15,576 nt of DNA from Syntrophobacterales bacterium (GTDB lineage: Bacteria > Desulfobacterota > Syntrophorhabdia > Syntrophorhabdales > WCHB1-27), in NCBI GenBank assembly GCA_017881765.1, contig JADGQN010000063.1, positions 1 to 15,576 on the forward strand, read 5' to 3'. The notes beneath the pieces are model-generated. The model saw only the letters and a list, made by a program, of their open reading frames with translations, searched no databases and had not been told where the DNA came from. This document shows, one piece after another, positions 1 through 6,248 of this stretch. A program made the position numbers and the translations under genes. The number at the start of each line of letters is the position of its first letter. Position 1 is the stretch's first letter.

Positions 1-1
1 G

Positions 2-382
2 AGGCCAGAGAAAAGGCGGGCCATGACAGACTCGGAAGATACGCTCTGGGGGATTGACAAGCTCAATGTCGCGCGCTCGGATGTCCCTGCTATCACCCAC
101 GTCGACTACTCTGCTCGGCTGCAAACGGTGCATAAGGAGACCAACCCAGCCTATCACAGGATGATAGAATCCTTTTACGAGATGACAGGTTGCCCTCTCA
201 TTGTCAACACCTCGTTCAACGTGCGTGGCGAACCGATTGTTTGTTCACCAACGGACGCATATATGTGCTTCATGAGGACGGAGATGGATTATCTGGTCAT
301 GGAGAACTTTATCCTCGACAAAAAGGAACAGAAAGCGCTCGCCGCGGACATTGATTGGAAAAAAGAATTCGAGCTGGACTGA
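2..382 (+). CDS. Carbamoyltransferase, C-terminal part (NodU/CmcH family), 5' end outside window
   Basis: This is the last 126 codons of a gene that is open to the left edge, so the ATG at 23 is probably internal. The sequence matches the C-terminal domain of the NodU/CmcH/TobZ carbamoyltransferases. It has an AITHVDYSARLQTV segment, then YEMTGCPLIVNTSFN followed by RGEPIVCSPTDA and a hydrophobic end near MDYLVMENFIL. Family members transfer a carbamoyl group from carbamoyl phosphate, via carbamoyl-adenylate, onto a hydroxyl of a sugar or natural product. The N-terminal Kae1-like catalytic domain is not in the window, so catalytic residues cannot be checked. The stop is followed after nine bases by the SxtJ-like gene, whose GAGGGG ribosome site directly follows the stop, indicating an operon. 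With the downstream glycosyltransferase and acyltransferases, a glycan substrate is inferred. Confidence 0.9.
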   Translation, partial: RPEKRRAMTDSEDTLWGIDKLNVARSDVPAITHVDYSARLQTVHKETNPAYHRMIESFYEMTGCPLIVNTSFNVRGEPIVCSPTDAYMCFMRTEMDYLVMENFILDKKEQKALAADIDWKKEFELD

Positions 383-391
383 GGGGATAGT

Positions 392-793
392 ATGGTCGAA
401 CCGAAACGTGAAGTGAAAGAACTTCGCAAATTTGCTCTTACCATGTTCTTTGCTCTCGCGATTCTTGGGGCCGTTCTTATCTGGCGAAAGCGTGACATCG
501 GCTTTGTGCTCTGGGGAATCGGCTCAGCCGCTTTACTGATCGCGTGGGTCCAGCCAAGGCTATTGAGCCCAGTGCATAAATATTGGATGAAGCTGGCCTT
601 GGCGCTGGGGCTAATTAGCAGCCATGTGATCTTGGCATTGTTGTATTATCTTGTGCTTACACCTATAGGGCTGGTGATGCGAGTTGTTGGCAAGAACCCA
701 TTGAATTTGCACTTTGATGACAAGGCCAAGTCTTATTGGATAAAAAGGGAATATAGAAAGTATGATAAGCAGTGCTATGAAAGGATGTTTTAG
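392..793 (+). CDS. SxtJ-family small membrane protein
   Basis: A 133-residue protein starting at ATG 392, with GAGGGG at 381-386 as ribosome site. It has a charged N-terminus and hydrophobic helices at about residues 12-30 and 36-53. A longer hydrophobic stretch at about 68-98 could form one or two helices. The soluble tail (about 105-133) is rich in Lys, Arg and Tyr and contains a YWIKREYRKYDKQ segment. This size, layout and position directly after a carbamoyltransferase and before a DUF5989 gene match the SxtJ family, named from the saxitoxin cluster. The molecular function of SxtJ proteins is not established; a membrane-associated accessory role for the carbamoyltransferase is only an inference from gene order. 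This stretch is more AT-rich than the genes around it. Confidence 0.75.
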   Translation: MVEPKREVKELRKFALTMFFALAILGAVLIWRKRDIGFVLWGIGSAALLIAWVQPRLLSPVHKYWMKLALALGLISSHVILALLYYLVLTPIGLVMRVVGKNPLNLHFDDKAKSYWIKREYRKYDKQCYERMF

Positions 794-815
794 CCATCGA
801 AAAGTGGAGATTACG

Positions 816-974
816 ATGAGTAAAATAGCCATTGCATCCGAATTTTGGCAGTTTCTAAGAGTAAGAAAAAAATACTGGTTGTTGCCGATCGTTCTTATGT
901 TGCTGGCGTTAGGAGTGCTCATGATTCTTACGGAAGGAAGTGTGCTGGCGCCGTTCATTTATGCCCTTTTTTAG
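816..974 (+). CDS. DUF5989-family single-helix membrane protein
   Basis: A 52-residue protein beginning MSKIAIASEFWQFLRVRKKY. An aromatic and basic N-terminal segment is followed by a single transmembrane helix (about residues 20-44) and a short tail ending in FIYALF. The pattern EFWxFLRxRKKYWLLPI is the hallmark of DUF5989 proteins, which commonly follow SxtJ genes. I place the start at ATG 816, preceded by GTGGAG at 804-809. An earlier in-frame ATG at 762 lies inside the SxtJ-like gene and would add 18 residues that do not look like the family. The gene lies 22 bases after the SxtJ-like stop. No biochemical role is known; co-occurrence suggests a small partner of the carbamoyltransferase/SxtJ pair. 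Confidence 0.75.
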   Translation: MSKIAIASEFWQFLRVRKKYWLLPIVLMLLALGVLMILTEGSVLAPFIYALF

Positions 975-1159
975 AAGTAAATGGACGCTGAGGATCAGCG
1001 ACGCGGTTATTCGCGGCAACGGATTGTGAGTATTTACGGACATCAATCCCTTTATGAATGGCGTAGAGGGGAATCACCTCGGCCGTGGAATGGTATTCCC
1101 CGTGGGGATAGGGAAGGCTTGACGCCTAAGTTACGCCAGTGCTACACTCTAGCCGCTCT
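975..1159 (+). other. Gap without a convincing gene between DUF5989 and glycosyltransferase
   Basis: These 185 bases carry no reading frame with recognisable protein features. A 63-codon frame (981-1172) is rich in Arg and Gly and ends inside the next gene, so it looks like noise. In another frame, 961-1122 reads as two short peptides separated by a single TGA at 1027-1029. This may be the remnant of a lost gene, but no family is recognisable. The only structure seen is the hairpin at 1068-1101. No convincing promoter was found, so the glycosyltransferase may be read through from upstream. Confidence 0.5.
1068..1101 (+). other. Stem-loop upstream of glycosyltransferase gene
   Basis: GGGGAAT (1068-1074) pairs with ATTCCCC (1095-1101). 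After one bulged C (1075), ACC (1076-1078) pairs with GGT (1092-1094). This gives a 10-pair stem with a 13-base loop. No T-run follows, so it is not a standard rho-independent terminator. It could be a transcript-processing or attenuating structure, or chance. Confidence 0.4.
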
Positions 1160-2119
1160 ATGCATGCAGTGAGTGTCATCATACCCAGCCTCGACGGAGA
1201 AAAACTGCTCCCCGTAGCCCTTGAATCACTTCAGGACCAAACCTTTCAGGACTTCGACGTTGTGGTCGTAGACAACGGCTCGAAGGACCGTTCATTGGAG
1301 CTTCTCAAATCCTGTTATCCGAGCGTAAAGGTGGTTGCACTTCCGCGGAATCTGGGATTTGCGGGAGCGGTCAATCGGGGAATTGAGGTAAGCGCCGGTG
1401 AATTCGTCGCCGTTTTGAATAACGACGTTGAGGCTCATCCTCGATGGCTGGAGGAATTGCGTACAGCGCTTATCGAGCACGCGGAGGCAGGGTCCGCCGG
1501 ACCGAAGATACTGAGGTATTTTGAGCGTAACCGCATAAATATTCTCGGGCTGAGACTGAACCGAACCGGTGAGATAGAACTCGTCGGCGCCGGGGAAGAC
1601 GACCACGGCCAGTATGACCAGGCGAGGTACGTCTTCGGCGTTAGCGCGGGGGCCGCACTTTACAGAAGGAAAATGTTGGACGAGATAGGCTTGTTCGACG
1701 AAGAGTTTTTCGCCAATCATGAGGATGTGGACCTTGCTTTCAGGGCGCAACTCGCGGGTTACAAGGCCCTATATGTGCCTTCTGCTCTGGCTTACCACAT
1801 GGTTGGGTCCACGATCAGACGGAGAAGATACCTGCCCACTTATCTCAACAACCGCAACAAGATACTTTTTTTCTGGAAAAATATGCCGGGCGAAATCGTC
1901 GAAAAGCACTTCCAGACCATTTGCCGGCATCAGGCAGGCACGTTTCTTAAGCGGATTCTCCTTAACTTTTACAAGCTGCGGACGTTCTATTATCTTAAAG
2001 GAACCGCCTCCGGAGTGATGCACATCCCTTACATACTCCGGCAGCGAAAAAAAATAAGGGGTTTACGTAGGGTCTCCGTGGAATATATCGAATCGATCAT
2101 GGACAGGGACTTTTTGTGA
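1160..2119 (+). CDS. GT2-family glycosyltransferase (rhamnosyltransferase-like)
   Basis: A 319-residue GT-A fold glycosyltransferase, cytoplasmic or membrane-attached, expected to add a sugar from a nucleotide-sugar donor to a growing glycan. The N-terminus MHAVSVIIPSLDGEKLL is the usual first strand. DNGSKDRS (residues 38-45) is the nucleotide-binding loop, LNNDVE (86-91) is the DXD-like metal site, and HEDVDLAFRAQLAGY is the acceptor-side motif of the WbbL/rhamnosyltransferase-like group. The basic C-terminal third lacks clear transmembrane helices. I place the start at ATG 1160 because the protein then begins directly at the family's first strand; an in-frame GTG at 1139 is less likely. 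No strong ribosome site is visible. The stop overlaps the GTG start of the methyltransferase relic, which suggests translational coupling in the ancestral operon. Donor and acceptor cannot be predicted. Confidence 0.88.
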   Translation: MHAVSVIIPSLDGEKLLPVALESLQDQTFQDFDVVVVDNGSKDRSLELLKSCYPSVKVVALPRNLGFAGAVNRGIEVSAGEFVAVLNNDVEAHPRWLEELRTALIEHAEAGSAGPKILRYFERNRINILGLRLNRTGEIELVGAGEDDHGQYDQARYVFGVSAGAALYRRKMLDEIGLFDEEFFANHEDVDLAFRAQLAGYKALYVPSALAYHMVGSTIRRRRYLPTYLNNRNKILFFWKNMPGEIVEKHFQTICRHQAGTFLKRILLNFYKLRTFYYLKGTASGVMHIPYILRQRKKIRGLRRVSVEYIESIMDRDFL

Positions 2120-2383
2120 CGGATCCTTTTTATTATCTGACTGCGCGTAATGATATGATCCGCCTTATTCCTGCGGGAACCAGGAAAATACTGGAGATAG
2201 GTTGCGGCGCGGGAATGACCGGCAACCAACTGAAGGAACCAGATTACGACCATAATCAAAAAGCCCTCCGCTGCGAAGTGGCTGAAATGGCTGAACCGGC
2301 TCCTGGGAAATCTGCTCATCGATCATCTGGTCCGGCGGTATGCCTTTTCAGCCAAAAAAAAAGAGGAACTCACCTCATGTTAA
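2116..2383 (+). pseudogene. Class I SAM methyltransferase remnant with internal deletion
   Basis: The reading frame starts at GTG 2116, overlapping the glycosyltransferase stop. It encodes a credible methyltransferase N-terminus: MTDPFYYLTARNDMIRLIPA, then KILEIGCGAGMTG, which is SAM-binding motif I (E-x-G-x-G-x-G). After about residue 40 the frame loses all family character and becomes Ala/Pro/Ser-rich up to a stop at 2412, inside the next gene. In the adjacent frame (about 2276-2383), the peptide KWLKWLNRLLGNLLIDHLV followed by RRYAFSAKKKEELTSC and a stop looks like a genuine amphipathic C-terminal end. The simplest reading is loss of several hundred bases between roughly 2230 and 2276, joining the gene's two ends out of frame. 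The missing motifs II-IV imply no activity. An alternative is a small unrelated ORF that happens to contain a GxGxG motif. Confidence 0.6.
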
Positions 2384-2401
2384 AAAGGATCGCCGCGAGC
2401 C

Positions 2402-3862
2402 GTGCTCTTTAATTCTCACGAGTATCTCTTTCTGTTCCTCCCCGTGACACTGATTGTCTATTTTCTGCTCAACCGATGGTTGCGCTCGGAGATGGCGTCC
2501 AAGGCCTGGCTCATCTGCGCCTCACTTATTTTCTACGGATGGTCCGAACCGGGGTACGTTTTGCTTCTTGTCTGTTCGGTGCTCCTCAACTTTTCGGTCG
2601 GGACCGTGTTGAACGGTTACCGGCCTCGACAGCCAGTAAAGAGAGAAATCGTCCTGATCCTGGGCATAGCCGCTAACATTGCCCTTCTCGGATACTACAA
2701 GTATTATGATTTTGTCATCATGAATCTAAATCACTTGTTTCATGCGCAATTGGCACTGCGTTCGCTGGCTGTACCTATGGGTCTCAGCTTCTTCACGTTC
2801 ATTCAGATCAGCTATCTCGTCGACAGTTATCGCAACCCGACCAAAGGATACGATCCTCTTACTTACGGTCTTTTCGCCAGTTTCTTTCCGTACCTCCTCG
2901 CAGGCCCTATCGTCCGTCATGCCGAGATCGTACCTCAGTTAAGAAAGGTAGCAAGTCAGACGGCCAGCTACCGCAACCTTTCTCTTGGCCTCTATCTCCT
3001 CTCGATGGGGCTCTTTAAGAAAGTGGTGGTGGCCGATAGATTAGGCGAATGGGCCAGTGAAGGCTTTGCTGCCGTTGCTCCGCTGAACCTTCTCTATGCG
3101 TGGGTCACGTCACTCTGCTACACTTTTCAGATATACTTTGATTTTTCAGGCTACACCGATATGGCACTCGGTGCCGCGCTCATGTTCAATATCAGGCTTC
3201 CCATTAATTTCAACAGCCCGTACAAGGCGCTCGATATCCAGGATTTCTGGCGGCGATGGCATATTACGCTGGGGCGGTTTCTACGGGAATACATATACAT
3301 TCCCCTTGGCGGGAGCCGGGTCCGGGAAAGTCGCGTCTATCTCAATCTGATGGTCACCTTTATCATCTGCGGTATCTGGCATGGAGCAGGCTGGACGTTC
3401 ATTTTCTGGGGCTTTCTGCATGGCGCGGCCCTGGTGGTCCTTCGCGGATGGAAAAAGATTGGGGGGCGACTGCCTCTGTTCGTTGCCTGGCTTCTTACCT
3501 TTAGTTTCGTCAATATGGCATGGGTATTCTTTCGCGCCCGTTCATGGGATGAAGCGCTCAAAGTCTTGTCAGCGATGTGCGGGCTCAACGGTCTTGCCCT
3601 GCCGGAAGAGTGGTCTCGCTTTCTCGGTTTTCTCAACGGACGATTCGTGCAGTTCATGCCCTGGAAGGAGATTATGCAGGGGAGCAGGGACGCATGCATA
3701 TGGGTTCCTCTTGCCCTGGCCGTATGCCTTCTTCTCAGGAACTCGAACCAGATGGCGGAAAGCTTCAAGCCGGGCTGGAAATCATTGCTCGTCATTGCGG
3801 CCGGCTCCTATGCGGCTTTGCACTTGTTCAAGATGAACGAATTTCTTTATTTAAACTTTTAG
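2402..3862 (+). CDS. MBOAT-family membrane O-acyltransferase (AlgI-like), copy 1
   Basis: A 486-residue polytopic inner-membrane protein of the AlgI/DltB-type MBOAT family. These proteins pass acyl (usually acetyl) groups across the membrane for O-acylation of extracytoplasmic polysaccharide. It starts MLFNSHEYLFLFLP, typical of the family. FDFSGYTDMALG, FNSPYKALDIQDFWRRWH (ending at His287) and GIWHGAGWTFIFWG are all present, with the putative catalytic His327 and a second conserved His340. About ten hydrophobic segments span the length. GTG 2402 is the only available start, because an in-frame stop lies at 2381-2383 with no start codon between. The nearest ribosome-like site (AGGA, 2386-2389) is 12 bases upstream and weak. 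The partner SGNH-like gene follows within 7 bases. A paralogue of nearly equal length lies on the other strand at 6249-7715. Confidence 0.93.
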   Translation: MLFNSHEYLFLFLPVTLIVYFLLNRWLRSEMASKAWLICASLIFYGWSEPGYVLLLVCSVLLNFSVGTVLNGYRPRQPVKREIVLILGIAANIALLGYYKYYDFVIMNLNHLFHAQLALRSLAVPMGLSFFTFIQISYLVDSYRNPTKGYDPLTYGLFASFFPYLLAGPIVRHAEIVPQLRKVASQTASYRNLSLGLYLLSMGLFKKVVVADRLGEWASEGFAAVAPLNLLYAWVTSLCYTFQIYFDFSGYTDMALGAALMFNIRLPINFNSPYKALDIQDFWRRWHITLGRFLREYIYIPLGGSRVRESRVYLNLMVTFIICGIWHGAGWTFIFWGFLHGAALVVLRGWKKIGGRLPLFVAWLLTFSFVNMAWVFFRARSWDEALKVLSAMCGLNGLALPEEWSRFLGFLNGRFVQFMPWKEIMQGSRDACIWVPLALAVCLLLRNSNQMAESFKPGWKSLLVIAAGSYAALHLFKMNEFLYLNF

Positions 3863-3869
3863 GGGCTTG

Positions 3870-4958
3870 ATGAACAGAGACAAGAAGTGGTTCTGCCTGG
3901 CGCTCGGGATATTCGTTCTGGCCTTTGCCATGGTGGGGCTTGTCAACTATGTGCTGGATCCTTACGGTCTTTTCAGAAAGGACTTTTCATGGCAATTCGT
4001 TGAGCCGAACCAGGATTTCATCAAGCCGCGATATGTCACCGATAACCCGGGCCGGTATGATTGCTTTGTCTTTGGCTCATCCAGGGTGAACAACATCGAT
4101 GTCCTGAAGATCAAGAATTACACGTGCTATAACATGTTCTGCAACGGCGAGTTACCGCGTGAATATCTGGACGACCTGCGGTACATGCTGAAGAAAGGTG
4201 TGAAGATAAAGCTGCTCCTGGTGGGGCTTGATGACTTTTCTTTTAAGCACGATCCGGCCAAACGCCTGAGCGATCCGTTGCGGCACCCGTACCCTCCTGT
4301 CCTGAATCATTATCTGGCGCCGTTTTATATGCGATACCTTTTCTCGATCCACGCCCAGCATATAATGGGTCCCGTGGTAGACGGTTATGTGGCGAAGATC
4401 CGGGGCAAGCTGGGGGTGCAGCCAGTCACCTACGATATAACGGGTACCGGGCGGATAATAGCTCCCGGAGCGGACAGGTTCATCGAGGCGCACGCCGAGG
4501 CGCACAGGAAGGATCCGAAGTTCACGGAAAAAATAGAAAGCGTTACCGGGGACCATATGAAGGGTACGGTTGACGATCTGACGCAATTCGTCAATCTCCT
4601 GAAGGCCCATGGCATACGTTCGGTCTTCTTTATCAACCCTCCGTATAAGACCTGGTTCCTCGACTTAAACCTGGACGAATTCGGCCGATTCGAAAGAGAA
4701 CTGGCTAAGCTGGCCGACTTTTATGATTTCAGCGGTGTGAACTCGATAACCAGGGACGCCTATAATTACTACAATCCGTCACACTATCGCCCCCCGATAG
4801 GCGACATGATGATCGCACGTATGCTCGGTGACGAGACGACTACGGTGCCTGCGGATTTTGGTCTATTGGTTACGCCCGAAAATGTCGAGGCCCATCTGCA
4901 ACGCCTCAGGGAGCAGGTTGCCGGGGAGACGAACTCCGTGAACGCGCGCCAAAAATAA
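3870..4958 (+). CDS. SGNH-hydrolase-like acyltransferase partner protein, copy 1
   Basis: A 362-residue protein with one N-terminal membrane anchor (about residues 8-28) and an extracytoplasmic domain resembling the AlgJ/AlgX/DltD-like SGNH partners of MBOAT proteins. FVFGSSRVNN (GSSR at residues 69-72) supplies the nucleophile block, NMFCNGE the second block, and LVGLDDFSF a later one. NPSHYR, with His near residue 305, is the likely catalytic His region, although the usual DxxH is not exact (N-P-S-H). The inferred role is transfer of acyl groups delivered by the MBOAT protein onto the glycan. I prefer ATG 3870 over an in-frame TTG at 3867; AGGGG (3861-3865) overlaps the MBOAT stop and acts as ribosome site, indicating tight coupling. 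The C-terminal tail of about 55 residues beyond the His is longer than in the opposite-strand copy. Confidence 0.78.
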   Translation: MNRDKKWFCLALGIFVLAFAMVGLVNYVLDPYGLFRKDFSWQFVEPNQDFIKPRYVTDNPGRYDCFVFGSSRVNNIDVLKIKNYTCYNMFCNGELPREYLDDLRYMLKKGVKIKLLLVGLDDFSFKHDPAKRLSDPLRHPYPPVLNHYLAPFYMRYLFSIHAQHIMGPVVDGYVAKIRGKLGVQPVTYDITGTGRIIAPGADRFIEAHAEAHRKDPKFTEKIESVTGDHMKGTVDDLTQFVNLLKAHGIRSVFFINPPYKTWFLDLNLDEFGRFERELAKLADFYDFSGVNSITRDAYNYYNPSHYRPPIGDMMIARMLGDETTTVPADFGLLVTPENVEAHLQRLREQVAGETNSVNARQK

Positions 4959-4981
4959 TAGAACCCTCATCAGACCTTTTC

Positions 4982-5144
4982 ATGCCAAGTTGCATTCAAA
5001 AATACGACCCAGCCTTCGGCCGGGTACCCCGGGCGACCAGGAGGATAGCGACGGAGGCGCACTATAAGTACGTCGGAGTCGTGCCGACGCAACACCCACT
5101 GACGTGGGTACCCGGAAGCTATATGAATGAAGGCAACTTGGCAT
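4982..5144. repeat. Palindromic intergenic repeat element, copy 1
   Basis: A 163-base element bounded by inverted repeats. The left end ATGCCAAGTTGCATTCA (4982-4998) matches the reverse complement of the right end (5123-5144) over 12 bases without error and over about 17 with one mismatch. An alternative alignment places an extra AAGG in the right arm. A GC-rich core from 5004 (ACGACCCAGCCTTCGGC, then a GGGTACCCC palindrome) is nearly identical to the core of the copy at 11125-11264. A second GGGTACCC occurs near the right end. The element fills the space between two convergent genes, and its last base is the first base of the reverse-strand stop codon. It encodes no protein. It looks like a MITE- or REP-like element and could form a strong hairpin acting as a bidirectional terminator; I do not recognise a named family. 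Confidence 0.75.
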
Positions 5145-6247
5145 CATCTGAATCCTTCGAACAGTCTCCTCATGACTGTCTCGTGTCCGTGAATTTCATC
5201 AACGAAGTCCTCAGCGGTAAAACCATATTTCCCCGGATCAAAGGAACCGATCACCGTGATATTATTGGCTCGGGCTGTTTCCCTCAAGTACCTTTCGACT
5301 TCCAGGGTCATCCTGTACTTCGGGTCCTTCTGAGAGGCACGGTAGACATCGGGATGATAGGGCGGTAGCAGCAGAACGACCCTCACGCCGTGGGCGATCA
5401 GATAGTGCAGAAGGTCCTCGAACAACTCGGTGTGGCTCAGGGAATTAAAATCGCTGTAAATGATGTCCCCCAAACCGCGCGAGCCGACTTCAGCCATTGT
5501 GGCTAACCTCGTGCTGGCCGGGAAATGAAGGCTCCCATCCGGTTCGCGGACAGTATCATCGACGTCGACCGTGCTGGTAACGTAGAGCCTCTTGCCCTTC
5601 TTTAGATATTGGCAGTTTTGGAGGGTGTACTCGAGATTGATCAGTTGCTCGTATTTGCTCATTACACCTGCCTTGGGCTTTGCGGCATTTCCGACCAACT
5701 TTGTTCCGCGCGAGCGCTTCGGGAATTCGGCGACCATATCCCCGTAATAGCTTTCGAGCGCCCTCCAGAAGTCCGTGGCGAGCTTGTTATTCGCGTTGAA
5801 TATCCAGGGATCTATGCCGATGATAACCGTCCCGGGCAAAACCCCTTTTCTCTTGTAAAGACCGATGATCGCCACGTAGTCCTCTATGACGGCGCCTGAA
5901 ACGAAGTGGTTGAAGAAATCAACATTTCCTTCCTGAATAAATTTCTTTCGAAGCAACATCGTCCTCGAAGAACCTATAGCTATGATGTCCCTCCGTCCCG
6001 GATAGTTTTCCACGATGAGTCGCTGTAGTTCCCGCTCATCATCGCGGCCTATGTAACCGGCTATCATATTTCCGTTGATGAGGTCCAGGGCTACGCCCCT
6101 GAGCCCCTTATTCGGACGGAATATGCCGGCGCTGTCCGTCTGAAAGTTGAAGAGGGCGGTCGCGAGCAGAAGGAAAAGAAAGATCGCTAAAAACCGTTTG
6201 AGCCATCTCTTGTATGAACCGTATGAATAGCCGCTATCCGTCGCCAT
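5144..6247 (-). CDS. SGNH-hydrolase-like acyltransferase partner protein, copy 2
   Basis: A 367-residue protein with an N-terminal transmembrane helix (about residues 16-36) and an extracytoplasmic SGNH-like domain. AIGSSRTMLL (GSSR at residues 92-95) is the nucleophile block, HFVSGAVIEDY is a second block, and IIGIDPWIFN a third. DEIH near the end (Asp350, His353) fits the DxxH dyad of SGNH acyltransferases. I place the start at ATG 6247, one base after the stop of the upstream MBOAT gene. The longer frame to 6319 would overlap that gene by about 70 bases and adds a Cys/Phe/Pro-rich stretch that does not fit. As the second gene of a reverse-strand pair, it should work with the MBOAT at 6249-7715. 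The C-terminus ends within 15 residues of the catalytic His, exactly where the palindromic element begins. Confidence 0.82.
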   Translation of the reverse strand: MATDSGYSYGSYKRWLKRFLAIFLFLLLATALFNFQTDSAGIFRPNKGLRGVALDLINGNMIAGYIGRDDERELQRLIVENYPGRRDIIAIGSSRTMLLRKKFIQEGNVDFFNHFVSGAVIEDYVAIIGLYKRKGVLPGTVIIGIDPWIFNANNKLATDFWRALESYYGDMVAEFPKRSRGTKLVGNAAKPKAGVMSKYEQLINLEYTLQNCQYLKKGKRLYVTSTVDVDDTVREPDGSLHFPASTRLATMAEVGSRGLGDIIYSDFNSLSHTELFEDLLHYLIAHGVRVVLLLPPYHPDVYRASQKDPKYRMTLEVERYLRETARANNITVIGSFDPGKYGFTAEDFVDEIHGHETVMRRLFEGFR

Positions 6248-6248
6248 A

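Noticed and set aside
961..1122. Frame with a single in-frame TGA (1027-1029) followed by a hairpin, possible selenocysteine gene
   Set aside because: The hairpin loop lies more than 50 bases after the TGA, too far for a bacterial SECIS, and the encoded peptides match no known selenoprotein motif.
981..1172. 63-codon forward frame between DUF5989 and the glycosyltransferase
   Set aside because: Arg/Gly-rich composition, no ribosome site, no recognisable motif, and its end overlaps the real glycosyltransferase start.
4959..4981. Rho-independent terminator directly after the forward SGNH-like gene
   Set aside because: No stem followed by a T-run is present in this stretch; any termination would have to come from the palindromic element itself.
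4982..5368. 128-codon forward frame starting in the palindromic element
   Set aside because: It runs through the repeat and then antisense to the well-supported SGNH-like gene; no protein family features.
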